A stretch of 64,000 nucleotides of DNA. Origin: Telopea speciosissima (Eukaryota; Streptophyta; Magnoliopsida; Proteales; Proteaceae). Position numbers and translations under genes: made by a program. This document shows positions 36,101 through 48,644 of the stretch, piece after piece (position 1 is the first letter of the stretch; every line of letters starts with the position of its first letter). The stretch is from NCBI RefSeq assembly GCF_018873765.1, contig NC_057924.1, forward strand, positions 4,464,001-4,528,000, written 5' to 3'. The notes under the pieces are model-generated. The model worked only from the letters and a program-made list of their open reading frames with translations, did no database searches and was not told the origin of the DNA.

Positions 36101-37307
36101 TCGAACAGAGTTAGAGAACACCGGCTTTGCCTGTAAGTCTGATTCCCTTACCGACGTTTGTGTTGCAAACCAAAACGTGTTGATGAAACCAGAAGGAGTT
36201 GCCTTAACCGTCTACCTCTCATCAGCATCATCTTCCATTAATCAGACTAAGAAACTCCAACAACCGGAGTTGCAGGAGATGGAACCAGTCATGGTGAGAC
36301 CTTATGTGAAGAAGAACGATGATCATGCTCGCAAATACGTCAACCAAATCAAGATTCAAAAGCTAATTTCTCCATCTCACTGCAATGTCTCCCACAATGT
36401 TCCTGCTGTGGTCTTCTCTTTGGGTCTCACAGGTAATGCCTTCCACGAATTGAACGAGATCGTAATCCCACTCTTCCTCACCACCCACCACTTCAATTCC
36501 CAAATCCGCTTCGTAATCACCGATTTCAATCCCTTATGGTTTCACAAATACGCCAAGATTCTTTTCCATCTCTCCGATTTCGAAATCATCAATACTTCTC
36601 AAGACAAAAGGGTCCATTGTTTCCCTGGAGCTGTAATTGGTTTACATTTCCACAACGAAAATCTCGTTTGTCGGAAAAGTGACTTACCGGTAAATTGCTC
36701 CATCCCAGACTTCCGGCAATTCCTCCGACAAGCATTCGATCTGAAATTCAAGAACGTGGCCCAACTGGTTAATACTTCTGGGAATTCCTCCGGCAAACCC
36801 GTTCTTGTTCTTCTCTCACGACGGCAATCTCGGAGGTTTTTGAACGAAGGTGAAATGGTGAGGGTGGCGACGGTGTTAGGGTTTCGAGTTGTCGTGGCAT
36901 CGCCGGAGCTGACGACGAATCTAGATGAGTTCTCTGGTGTACTTAATGGGTGTAGTGTTCTGGTGGGTGCTCATGGAGCGGGTCTTACCAACGGGGTGTT
37001 CTTGCCGGAAGGTGCAGTGCTGGTGCAGGTGGTTCCCCTGGGTCTGCAATGGGCTTCTACTAACTACTACGGGAATCCATTGGGAGAGATGGGGGTGCAC
37101 TACTTGGAGTATCAGATCAATCCTGAGGAGAGCACGCTCTTTGATTTGTACGGTCCAGATCATCCGGTCATCATCGATCCTGAATCCGTACACAGTCAGG
37201 GTTACAATGTTAGTAGGCCTGTCTACGTTGATGGGCAAGATCTGAAGATTAATCTCTCCAGGTTTGAGGATTACCTTGTCCAAGCACTTCGACTTCTTGG
37301 CCGGTAA
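33199..37307 (+). CDS. GT61-family glycosyltransferase (xylan/N-glycan xylosyl- or arabinosyltransferase-like)
   Basis: Three exons, 33199-33454, 33584-33688 and 36094-37307, joined in phase 1, give 524 residues. Exon 1 carries a signal anchor (about residues 55-77, TSICLMLLPLIYAMVFS), so the protein is a type II Golgi membrane protein. Starting at Met45 (33331, MGTKVVESRR) would give the short cytosolic tail more usual in the family and 480 residues; I list the longer form because its frame is open. The lumenal domain has GT61 signatures: PAVVFSLGLTGNAFHELNEI, VIPLFLTTHHFN, DFRQFLRQAF, VLLSRRQSRR and VLVGAHGAGLTNGVFLPEGA (near 411-430). Family members transfer xylose, arabinose or GlcNAc to xylan or glycoproteins; the exact donor and acceptor cannot be read. 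The second intron (2.4 kb) holds a MITE and a SINE-like sequence. Confidence 0.9.
33886..33987. mobile_element. Short palindromic MITE in a GT61 intron
   Basis: The left arm TTAATTGGTGTTGTGCCTAA and CGTGTACCT is inverted at the right (GGTACACGCCCAAACACAGC and ACCGATTAAT). The whole unit is about 100 bp and nearly a perfect fold-back. Confidence 0.7.
35636..35765 (-). mobile_element. tRNA-derived SINE-like sequence in a GT61 intron
   Basis: On the minus strand it has CGTTAGCTCGATTGGTTGG (A-box region) and GAGGTCAAGGGATCGACTCT (B-box region). A G/C homopolymer run (35704-35714) lies between them. Target duplications were not found. Confidence 0.45.
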
Positions 37308-37462
37308 TTAATGGATTTCATATTTCATTTATCTTTTTATGTAAATAAATTCAGATTAGTGTTTAGTGTTTACTACTATAAATGAATATAATAGTGTTAC
37401 AAAGATCTTCTTGATGAGTTTTTTTAATCAGAGTTGCCACACTCAGGCTCTGATACTATGTG

Positions 37463-37690
37463 GTAAATAATCCTCTTCAATTCCCTGAAGTGTACAATGC
37501 GGTAGTTCGAGGTGGAGATGTCGACATCTGACAACTTGGACATTTAATAGTGTCAAGCTCGAAAAGAAAAAATAAAAATAAAAAAATCGAAATCAATGAG
37601 TTCAGACCGTTGGATGTTCGAGTTACCAGATATCGACATCTCCACCCTAAACTTTAGGGAATTGAAGAGGATTAAAATCCGTACTATTTA
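37463..37690. mobile_element. MITE with AATCCTCTTCAATTCCCT ends
   Basis: Left ATAATCCTCTTCAATTCCCT and GGTGGAGATGTCGACATCTG is inverted at the right end (reverse complement TTTAATCCTCTTCAATTCCC then GGTGGAGATGTCGATATCTG). The arms are about 80 bp. It sits 155 bp after the GT61 stop codon and may overlap its 3' UTR. Confidence 0.8.
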
Positions 37691-37980
37691 GGTAGAACTC
37701 ATTTTTTAAAGCTAATGATGACTTAGACATCTTCTCCTTAATTATTAGTATGGATTAAGTCATTATAAACCTTCACATTAGACTACTCACTTTCAATATG
37801 AAATTGTTATTTCCATATAAAACACAATATGGAAAGACCGAAAATTAATGATCTTCGTTTAACAAGACAATCTAAGTTCCAAATAGATTTTCTAGCTTCA
37901 CAACACTTGGCCAACACACATACTGTGTAGCTTACTCAGTTGCATTAACCCTTCCATTCATTGCATCTTTGTAATACCAA

Positions 37981-38203
37981 GGCTATGTTTAGTATGCATT
38001 CTTAGAATATATTATGCGACTAAAATGCATTCTAGAGCAACAAAAATAATTTTTGATGCACGATCTCATTCTGAATTTTCCTAGAATGAAGTCAAGAACA
38101 GGCTCATTGTGGAACATGCCAAAAGCCCATTCCAACAAAAATGTTGTTTGGTATATTTTTGTCGCTCCACAATGTATTCTCAAAATGCATACCAAACACA
38201 ACC
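37981..38203. mobile_element. MITE with GGCTATGTTTAGTATGCATT ends
   Basis: The left end is inverted at the right (reverse complement GGTTGTGTTTGGTATGCATT), and pairing continues for about 60 bp (TGAGAATACATTGTGGAGCG against the left arm). No convincing target duplication. Confidence 0.75.
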
Positions 38204-40151
38204 TTAAATTTCCAATATTAACTTGTAATTATTCATTTAATTTAGTTAGCTATAAAAAAATAATCAATTAAGGATTGAATTAATTGGGTACCTAGAGCAG
38301 TTGGAAAAATAAGACCATATAGTTTGTCACACTAGCGTATGTGGTCATGCAATCTAATTTCATTCTCGAAATAGATTATGTTTCCAACATTTTAGTCCAT
38401 CAAAACCTATAATATTATTTTTCTCAGTAGAAAGTAATCTTTTATGGGGTAAAAATGTATAAAGTAATCTTATTAATCTAAACGTGAAAGTCACATTGTT
38501 GAGTTACAAGCCTCCAACAATCATGGAGTGGAAATAAGCCATATTATCGTTCACGCCACCAATAGATATTTAACTTATAATATTCAATTGCAGCGAAAAT
38601 GGACACTCAAGTCAAGGGACCAATCACAAACTAGTTTGAACTCAGTGCAACAACTATTGTGACCACTTAGGTTAGGAGACCAGTAACAAACTATTATTGA
38701 GAATTTGTTCTAAACCACTGACAATAGTCCATTGAAAATTCTCAAGTGTTCCAATTTGATATACATAGATATGTATACTCGCATCTGTGTCCAAAATCAC
38801 TATTCTTGAGAATACAAAGTGTGACAATCATATGGCAGAATGCCAAATTTTGAACAATTTTAAGGTATAAACTCAAGAACAAACGTACGTCCAAAATATC
38901 ATGCAAATTAATCAATATTTTAACTATTTAAATTGAGTTTGATGGACACACAAATCTAACAAAGGCAATGTAACCAAAATTCATCTACAACCATAGAATG
39001 TGTATACCCAAAACCCTAGAATCACAATATATATATCAAGAGCATTATGACCACAGAATTGATGCCACAAGATTCGTTGATGATAGAGATGTGGAGTTGT
39101 AATGCTCTTCTTCGACCTTTACGCTATTTTTAGTTTCATTAACCAAAACGGATGTAGGAAGGGAAAAGATGGGCATCGTCCAAATAATCGGAATTGACAA
39201 CTAGTGGATTGGAATTGGCCAAAATCAGCATGAACCCTAGAAATTTGAATTGGGAAGAAGAAGCAAAATTTTTCCAAAATCTGTTATTTTTTTTCAAGTT
39301 TTTTATTCAATGAACTTGGGGTTTTCACTAAAATTGATAGCTTTCATTTCTCTTTTGCTATTTAACTGACTACAACAAGGAAATTATCGCAAAAAAATGG
39401 AGATTAAAACATAGAACGTGGTGATTTCAAAAAACAAAAAAAATGCAAGAGTGTGAGAACGGTCTTAACTGATTTCATTCCAAGTTGGCCGGTTCGATCA
39501 ATCCAATTCCGATTAAGATTCCTCGAACCGAATGCACCCTAGTTGATCCCCAACCCCAAATTAGGAAGCAACGTGGCCATTTGAGAATTCCATCAGCTGT
39601 TTTTGGAGATCTCAGCTCTGATAAGATGGTGGTATTTCATTAAAAGTTAAAACCTCTTGCAAACGTTTTCTATCGAAGAGTCTGTAAGACCTAAATCGTA
39701 AAATTCATTTGGGTTCACTCAAATCAAATTAAATTTAATTATTTCGAAATTTTCAGTGGTAACTTTGAGCCAGAGAGATATGGGAAAAAAAGAATGGAGG
39801 AAAGTTCAACTCTTACACGCATGAATTGCTTAAAAAAGCCAATGAACCAAAGGATGTTTCAATATCAAGTAACTATAACAAATGCATCTGATCCCCCGAG
39901 CCAAGGGATCTGATTCATGAATCTAGACACGACCAAACAGATTGAGATAGATACAATTTGGACATGGTAGCTCTGCCATCTCTTCTATTCCAAGTCCCCC
40001 CCAATCCCCTTCCTTAAACCCGAAAACCCCTTTCCCAAGATGCCCCTCTTCGAGGTGCAAACCATACTAGGAACTTCGTCGTAACTACCAATTACTGTGC
40101 AGTGCAGATAAAAATTGTTCGTGTACCAATACATTTCCTTAAGGAGCCTTT
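38204..40151. other. Intergenic, no gene seen
   Basis: AT-rich, with no supported coding frame, RNA gene or clear repeat boundary. The last part before 40152 presumably holds the 3' UTR of the minus-strand DUF1068 gene. Confidence 0.5.
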
Positions 40152-43100
40152 CTACACAGCCTGAACACCTTGAGAGTGAGCATGAGACTTGGTAGAGCCT
40201 TCTTTCCACCCTCTCTGTCGAGCCCTCATCTCCCACGTTGCAGTCAGTTTCCTCTGTGCCAATAATGCAGCTTCAGCCTTTTCTCTTGCTTCCTCACAAG
40301 TCTCCATCCCTGAATTGCACTTGTCTGCCTCCTTTTGATACTGAGATGCCATCTTCTTTGCCTCAAGCAATGCCATGTCAGCACGCTGATGATTCTCCAA
40401 GGCTTCAGCTTCCCGTAGCTTCAATTCCTCTGACAACAACTCCGTGAAGTTATTCTCCATGTCTTCACTCACCTCTGGGTCATGCTTCCCACAATCTGCA
40501 GTGACACAAACCAGCATAATGCAAATTGCACACGGAATGAGCTTAATTCATCCACTTTAAAAATAAAAAATAAAAAGAACTCAATATCCAACCTTCTGCT
40601 CAGGTTGGCAGAGGACCTTGATTAGGCCAGGTTGGCTTCAGTGGAAGCCTTGGGCCTTCCTATATTAAAAAAACTTAGGTAGAGACCAAAAAAAAAAATT
40701 AAAAAAACCTTGGGGGAGGGGGAGGGGGCGAGTCAGTCAGGGGCACTGGACCAAGAAAAAGGGGGAGGGGGAAGAAAGGGAATGCCTGGCAAGCGAATGA
40801 GCAGGGAGATAAACTCCCTTCCAACATTTAAAACAGCACCGATATAGCAACAGAACTATTCCCCATACAGTGATACTATACAAGTATAAAGTATTTCATA
40901 TTTATAAATATAAAGGTGTTGTTGACATAATGAAGTGCTTGGTACGGAACAGTGAGCCCAGCATGAGCCGAGGTTGTGTGCAATGGCGGTCTAAAATGTG
41001 CCCATATGGCTTCTAATGACTGCTCCAATTGCTTCTGTCTCCCTCTCTCTGTGTACAGATTCGTATGGTTATGGTGCTTGCTGTTATAGGTGTAAGATGT
41101 TTTTACAATGTAAAATAGCTAAGGAAGATTCAGGCATGAAGCCTAAAAAAACAGTAGGGGAAGAAGATTGGGTTTCTTCTCTAGTGCTGGCTACAAATGA
41201 AAAAAGGGCGTAACCAGTGCATGAGGCTAATGCCACTGCAGGGTCTGGGGAGGGTCATAATGTATGCAGCCTTACCCTCATTTTGCGGAGAGGTTGTATC
41301 CCGACTCAAACCCACGACTACTAGGTCGCAATGGAGCAACCTTACCGTTGTGCCAAGGTCTGCCCTCTTAGTGCTGGCTACAAATATATAACGCATATCC
41401 CAGTGAGCAATGAAGAGAGGGAGTACGGGTACAACAAGTGACTTGGGTTGATGAACCTGTTTTTCTTAGGAACATGGGTTTCATGCAATTGGAGAAGAAT
41501 TTGGATGATAAAATAACAAAATTTACTAAGCTGCAGTCTATATTTGTATTAAGATGAGGTTGAGAGGCTGGTCCTTTTGAGGAAGGATGCTTGTGGTGTT
41601 GTATTTCTATGTAGCTTGTTCTTATTATCTTCAATAAATTTCGTTATTTTTCCCCAAAAGAAGATTTAAGAGAAAGGAAAGCAAAGAACACCCTCAAAAG
41701 CTCAAGATGAAACCCACAACAGCAATATGCACAGCAGAAGTAAAAACAGAAGGTGAAAGAACAACCAGACAACCCTCAAGCTGGACCACAAATGACTGAA
41801 GCAGCCATCACCAAAAACCAAACAATCCTACCCCCTCTCCAAATACACCCCAAGCTATATGACAAACTTCACCAACACCAGGACAGCCCACCATCCTCAA
41901 CTGACCACGAGAAGAAAACCCCCAAATTGTGCTTTTGTAGCCACCCTCTTGTTCCTCTACCTCAACATTGCTTGAAAAGACCACCTTCTCTTCCAACCAG
42001 TCTATGGACACTAGGTCCATCCTGATGCAGAAGTAATCATGACCAGGAGAATTCCAGCAGGAGATTAATTGGCGATAGGATCGCAGGAAAAAGGAACAAA
42101 AACCAGATTAAGAGGAAATTGAATAGCTTAAGTAAAACTATTCTGATTGACCAGAAACTTAAGTCGACAGTGCAGATTAACAAGTAAAACAAGACTCCAA
42201 TGTATGATGTGATTCTGACGGCCAAATTTCAAAATATGGAGGAATCATACTGCTGGTAGGGGTGCTCAAACTTGCATAATCGATGGCAATATTTAACAGC
42301 TTAAAACCAGAAATCGATTAGGGATTCAAATTGATGATTCAGTAGTAAACTGGACTCTGATCAGCAAAGCAAATCAGACTTGAGAATAAACAGACTTTGG
42401 CTTGAACTAGGAAACGAGAAATTGATGGAAGGTTATGAGCTTTGAAATAGAAATAGAAATCTCAGAAACATGATTCTATCTAAGAAGAAACCAATTATCA
42501 ATTTAGTAATCATGATTCTATCTAAGAAGAAACCTGAAACTGAAAATATGGCATGCAATGGAGTTAAGAAGTTCTGACCAGAATAGATAGGGAGGAAAAA
42601 AGAGAGGAAGATACTAATCAGGAATCCACCTGATTCGTAGGGCTAGAATCCTACCAGTCCCCTACTCTTACTTTAGGCACATTAAAGTGGTTTATTACAA
42701 TGAAAAACCATTGGACCAAAGGCTCAACATATATAGAACCCAATCTAAGGCTTATTTCCACTAAAATAAGCCCATTTTATAATTTTCCTGCATCACACCC
42801 ATCCAAAATTAGATGGCAAAACATCATCTCCATATTCCTACAGTGTCTTGCGATACCAATACCAAATTTTGAAAAGTAATTCACATCCCACTTATCTCCA
42901 CCAATGACACAGATCATCAACAATTTACTTCTCTTTCCCCATGTTTCAGCCTGTGTCTTGGGAAAGTAATAATTACAACATGTTTTAGAAACATATTTGT
43001 CCAGGTAAAGTTATGCCTTATAAAGAATGGCTTCTCTCATTTTATCAATGACGAAATGCTTTAAGAATATAATATTTTAGTCACCACACAGCAGAATGCA

Positions 43101-46100
43101 CACATATTCTTAGATGTTTAACCAAAAAGGAAATGCTATCTCTTGCTTTATCTGAATATATGCTTTAGGAACATACTTCTTTGGTTCCCCACTATACTTC
43201 TGTACCCTGCAGCTTGCCTGTATGACACATTTAATATACATTTTGCAGGTCCATTTTAGGATTCCCCTCCCCCCTCCATTTTAAAGAACACACGAAAATG
43301 TAATCAAGAGGAATCAACAATTGTTGAAGGTGCCCTTGGAAGGACAAATTACGACATGATGACACCGCACAAAAATGGAAATAAAAGAAAACTTAAAAGG
43401 GAATGAGTAAGTTAACATTAATGGATTTGTTTCCAAATTACATGCATTAGTTCTTAGATATCCAGAATAAGAAAACTTAACAGTATAAGACACTCGGATA
43501 TCTCAAACAAATAAATTTAGCAGCAAACTGGTTCCTATATAGATGTAAAATTGTGAAAGATCAAATTAAAAACCAGTTTTAGTGATAACATTCCAACCGT
43601 GTTTGCAAATGTAGGTTTGGTTTTCTTATGAGACCAATAATTAAAATCAAAGTTGAGCACTTGAGCATGTAGGGCATACTTGGGAGGGCTTCTCATGCCC
43701 AGATTATGCACAAGAAGCAGAAAAGCTAGTAGTGAACCTCTCCCTGTTTCTAGCCCCAGCTTCCATAGATTCTCCAGACTATGAGTTAAAAGATTCCAAA
43801 TGGAATAACTCTAGTGGACACATTTTTAATTGGGGAAGCTTCAGAAGCTGGACTCTGGAGAATCCCATAAGCACAAGCTGGAGAAGCTCCCCAAAATGTG
43901 CCCTTAGAGCAAATCTGGTTTCAAACTAAAAATAGATGAAGCTTAAAAACTTCTCTATATAGAGTTTTAAGCAAAGGAAAACTAACCTGCAAAGGAGGTG
44001 TTTCTTAATCCTGCACGAAAAGTAAAAAGAACCAAATCAAACTTAATTTTGACCAGCAAAGATCACTATAAAAAAAAAGGGAAAAAGAAACAAAACGATA
44101 ATAAAGCTAACTCAGTTGAATTATGGCATCATACACAATAAAAAAAAAGGGAGATAAAAAGAGAAGATCAATTACCTTTCTTCAAAAAAAAAATTGCAGC
44201 AAACATTTTGAGGATCATACAAGGTTTTGGTCATTACTCTAGGCCACTATTCCGGGGGTTTTCCTCCTCTCTAATCCCTAATTAATAGACTTTCCATCTG
44301 TATGCCTTTATCACAAATTAAACTAGAGAACAACCAAGAACAGTTGAATAAGTTCACATTTGTGATTTGTCAGCAATGATGGAGAAGGTCATTTCAACTG
44401 AGGGTATAGCCCTTTGCTTAGATGCTCATTCTTGGTTGATTGCCTACTGCAGATCAGCTGAAGGAAACGATAGGCAAATCGCAAACACATGTTTTTTCTA
44501 TATATGGGCTCTATTTGAGTCTGTTTGTCTTCCTCAATATCCCTCAGGAAGTCCTCCCTCCCTCACCCCTGCCTGTGAGCTGGCTTTTTGGAAAGAATGT
44601 AACAGGAATATTCATTATGATGCATCACAACCTCTTCTCAGAATATCTGCAAGCATTGGGAACTTGATGGGTCAGTTAGTAGTGTGTAAGGAGTTTGGGA
44701 AAACGAGCAATTTTCTTTTTTTCAAATGAATGGAAATGGATAGTTTCCTTACAGATAATTGGAGGCCACTTTAAGGGATTTTTTGTAGGATGAGTTGAAT
44801 GTTCTTCTACACAGTACAGCTCTTTTGCAATATTCTTTTACTTTGTGCTGTAGAAGGGGCTTCCCCTGCCCTCTTGTGGACATTGTTTGTTAGACACTAA
44901 AACAAGTACATTTCATTGATTGGGGGAAAAAATCTATAAAATATGAAGCTCCCACCATGGAAAGAACATTGTAATTAGGACAAAACCTGGCCATGTTGAA
45001 AAGCCCAGGCAGAACAGGCAAAGGTAAATAACCATAATAAAACAAATATGACTTGCTAAGGTCTTGTTTGCAGCGGCTATCTAGGATATGGTTTAAAATG
45101 GAAATTATAGAAGGTCCTGCTGAACCATCATTTTTTCTTCCCAGGCAAGTAACGAAGGTGTGTACTACAATGCCTAGTAACACCAGACCCCATAATTTCC
45201 ATCTACAACAGAGCTGAAAACACGATCTAATGTAGTCCTAGATAGGTAGGAGACCTACTAGGAGCCCAACAACAGGATCAAATAACAAAAGGGGTTGCTG
45301 GTTCGAATGGACAGCACTAGGATTTAGGTCAATTCCTAGGGTTTGGGTTGGATATTGGGAAAGGGTTTATAGGGTATTAATGGGCAGGTCTAGGGGGTCA
45401 ATATGGTATAAAAAGGTTAGGATTTGGATGAGTTTTGAAATTCTGTAATTTTGGGCAGAATTGAATTTTAGGGTTTTGGGTTTGGGTTTTAATGGAGCAA
45501 GGAGATGAAGGGGTTAGAGTGGAAGTTTGGGGCTGAAATTTGAATCGAGTCTCTCTTAGGGTTTGAAGAAGACTTGATCAAATTTTTAGAAGATTCTAAT
45601 GGTTAGATTTGGCTGGGTAGAATTCTCACGAAAATCACCTTGTATGTGACCTTCTAGAAGGAAGAAGAATAGTTGCAGAATTTCTTACTTGTTACAAGTC
45701 TTCAATGGCAGCAACTTTGAAGATGAACAATGGGGTCTCCCGATCTTCACAATGCAAGGAGATAAGTAGCAGCCCTCCCGATCTTCACAATGCAAGGAGT
45801 CGATTGGAGATCCACCAATCCCTTCAACCTTGATATTACTCACAAGGCACACTCACGATGGAGCAAAGGCAGCAACAAAGGCAGCAAGCATAAAGCTAAT
45901 TTTTATTAATCAAATTCGTATCCAATGTTGGCCTCCCTTACAAACTTATATAGAACACTCAAAAATAGACTTAGACACTAAAAATGAATGGTCTAACCCA
46001 ATCCTAAACCTATTAGGCAACTTAAACTAACTAGGAAACTAAAATACTAAAAGAAATGGACTCAAAACATGGCTGGACTTATAGAGTCCTAATCCAGCCC

Positions 46101-48034
46101 AACTTACATCACATGACCACTTAAGTTGTCACATGACCACTTAACCAGGTCACATGATTACTTAAATTGAACCAATTGGATGCAACCAATTTGAACCAGT
46201 TCCATTAAAAAAACATAAAAATAAACTAAGTATTGGGCTAATCCCGTATGCAACCTACATACCCATATTTTAGGTCCATAAAAGTGACCTATTACATTAA
46301 AAACCCATGGGATCAAAGGCCCAACATGTATGTAACCCAACCCTAGACTTATTCCTAATAAAAAAAGCCCAATTTGGTGATAAATCTGCATCACGATCAC
46401 TCCTTATCTTTGGGAGACAATTGAAAACAACAAAACTTACTGCCATGTCAAATGTCATCTCAAGAAATTTGGGGAAGGGAAATAGCAAGATGAATTGAAA
46501 ACTGACATTCCAAGCTTTTCATCCATCTTTCTCCAAGCAGTTTTCCTCCATGGTACCAATACAAAACTATAATCTAAGGATCCAGAAAAGATAGTGGTAC
46601 CAGCCCCTTTTCTCAAAATCTAACCTGGTCCTCACTTGCCATTTCAATCCAGAGGCTGGCCCTTGAAAATATCTTCTTAAACCTTCAACAATCCTATCCC
46701 AACAATTTTTCTTTTCTGAAAGATGTTATAGCTAGCTTTGCCTCATATCTAATAAAACCTGGAAGAATGTCTTAATATATAGGATTTTCCATAGTAGGTG
46801 TGTTTGAAACTAAATTCAAATTAGCCTTCCACCATTAGAAACTTCATATGCAATGTCACATAAGCAGATAACAGTTACTTTTAATGGAGAGACTATTCTT
46901 ATATTATAGTCGGGAAACTTAAGCAATCCTTTAAATGCAGGTTCAGCACAAATAAATAATCTAAAAATTCTGAGATACAATTCTAACCACTCTTCTGTTC
47001 CTGTTATTTCATCTCACCAATATCCAATCCTCTTAACGTAGCTGCACCCCTGATCTTGTCAGGCTGAGATAGACACACATAGAGAAGTGCCAGCTAAGAA
47101 TCTATTAAAAACAGTGCAAAATCCCGCATCCAAAAAAACCAGGAGGGCAGTCTTCAACTGTTAAACTGGCTTGGTTCTAGAGCATCATAATCAATTAAGC
47201 AAGTGAATGGAACCCACATTAAACAGTAATTGTGTTGTTTTACGGACATGATATTAACTTTCATGGGCAAGTAAAACCCTTAATAGCCCTCAGCTCTTGG
47301 TGGAATGGTATGCCAAGGGAATGAATCGAATTGAACCAAACTGAATCACCACCCCCCCCCCTTACACATACACACACGAAAAACCAATAGTTGGTGACAG
47401 GGTACAACCAATTGTAATCGTAGAGGGTTTCCCCTCCTCTAATTCCGTGTTTACAAGAGAAAATCTTCACTCAAGACCGTGGTTGCGGAGTAACGATGGT
47501 CATGTAATTATATGAGACTCGTTAGTTGACATCATGTTCTATTTGCCTAGAGGGCTAGATTTAGATTTGGACAGATCTGACCAGAGTATTCAGTACGGGA
47601 CCCAAATTTCCACCATTCTTCGTGAACGCGTGAACGTTGGTTAAGGGATCAATATATGTTAAATCACGAAACCTTCAAATAGGTTTACAGAAGAATTGCA
47701 ATTGATATCGATTTGAAGCAATTAACGAAGGATCAAACCTAATTTGGAGCATTCAAAGGGAAATAAAAAGAACAATAAATGCATAACGAATGGGGTAGAT
47801 CTCTGATTATTATGAAGTATAAAGTTTACCTTCGGGAATGGAGAGAAGGGATTGAGAAGCGCAATCGCAAACGCAGGGAGGGCAAGCGGAAGCGCGACTA
47901 ACAGCGGCCAAACCCTCGCTCAAATGCCAGTAAAGTGGAGGCCCCAGTATGTAACCAGCCAAGCATAATGCCATCACTGTTATTGTACCCTTCAGCACCC
48001 TTGGGCTGCACAACCTACCCTGATGCAATGCCAT
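40152..48034 (-). CDS. DUF1068 family membrane protein (PRLI-interacting factor-like)
   Basis: Minus-strand gene with three exons: 47830-48034, a 24-nt microexon 43987-44010, and 40152-40495, joining in phase to 190 residues. The microexon codes the short link between SIPEG and DCGKHDPE. Exon 1 has a hydrophobic segment (about residues 17-39, TITVMALCLAGYILGPPLYW) and a conserved cysteine cluster ACPPCVCDC. Exon 3 is a long acidic/basic helical region (TELLSEELKLREAEALENHQ, ADMALLEAKKMASQYQKEAD, KCNSGMETCEEAREKAEAAL) likely to form a coiled coil, ending WEMRARQRGWKEG. The family is plant-specific; Arabidopsis members are annotated as PRLI-interacting or Golgi-associated, but the function is not firmly known. 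Introns of 3.5 and 3.8 kb contain a SINE and dispersed repeats. The start is the first ATG in frame before the membrane segment. Confidence 0.92.
41199..41368 (-). mobile_element. Au-type SINE in a DUF1068 intron
   Basis: A 170-bp SINE with the same structure as the copy at 3975-4142: minus-strand head ACCTTGGCACAACGGTAAGG, B box GTGGGTTTGAGTCGG, body CAACCTCTCCGCAAAATGAG and GGTAAGGCTGCATACA. It is flanked by a perfect 17-bp target duplication TAGTGCTGGCTACAAAT at 41182-41198 and 41369-41385. The long perfect duplication suggests a fairly young insertion. Confidence 0.93.
42678..42795. repeat. Tail fragment of the ~1.2 kb dispersed repeat (copy 3)
   Basis: ATTAAAGTGGTTTATTACAA, ACCATTGGACCAAAGGCTCA, ACCCAATCTAAGGCTTATTT and the terminal CTGCATCA match the last 120 bp of the copies at 6858-8130 and 45228-46391. 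The upstream part of the repeat is not recognisable here. Confidence 0.7.
43670..43906. mobile_element. MITE beside the DUF1068 microexon
   Basis: TAGGGCATACTTGGGAGGGC at the left is inverted at the right end (reverse complement TAAGGGCACATTTTGGGGAG). The inner parts GAAGCAGAAAAGCT and GAAGCTTCAGAAGCTGG also pair. It ends 81 bp from the 24-nt microexon at 43987. Confidence 0.7.
45228..46391. repeat. Dispersed ~1.2 kb repeat, copy 2 (DUF1068 intron)
   Basis: Collinear with 6858-8130. It starts TAATGTAGTCCTAGATAGG and ends GATAAATCTGCAT, flanked on both sides by CACGATC (45221-45227 and 46392-46398), which marks the borders. A tandem duplication of TCTTCACAATGCAAGGAG (45752, 45784) distinguishes it from copy 1. 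No coding frame of note. Confidence 0.8.
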
Positions 48035-48644
48035 CTCTGTCGAGCACGCTCTGTTGGTCTCTGGGAATTGGGAAAGGGTCAGTGGAAGTGAGGAAGATCA
48101 TAGACTGAATTCGGGTTACGCGTAACGGAGTAAGTTGTGGTTAACGTGTATGAGCGCAATAACAGCCAAAGCCCATCGGTCTATTTCATTTATTATCTTA
48201 TAATTCCATGTTTTAGGGAGATAAGGGGCAGGGGCACAGGGCAACGTAATTAGGGGAACGCGCATTTATCACCGTCACCATCATCGAAAATTGACCTTTT
48301 CTTTTTCTTTTTCTTTAAAGAGGGAAGAAGGTTCACCGACCAATGTGATCCCAGGGTTTCAAGAAGGGGCAATTACTTTCACTATCCTACACTTAGCCTA
48401 TATTTATTAAAACTATCCTATTTTAAACTTCTTTTCTAATACTACCCTGCTACATTTACATCTCCTTCTACCCTCATGTTTTTAAATACCCAGATTGTCC
48501 TTCTTTTTCACCTACTAACCTGTTAATCTATTTAACCTCTCATTCATCTTCTATTTTTTACTTTTTTTGTCATTAAAATAGTAAAAAATAAAAGCACCCA
48601 CCCACTTCTTCTCTCTCTCATTTTTTATTTCGTTCGGTTTTTTT

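Noticed and set aside
41753..42025. Pro/Thr-rich open frame of 90 codons in a DUF1068 intron
   Set aside because: Low-complexity, no start context or homology seen, and inside a spliced intron on the other strand.
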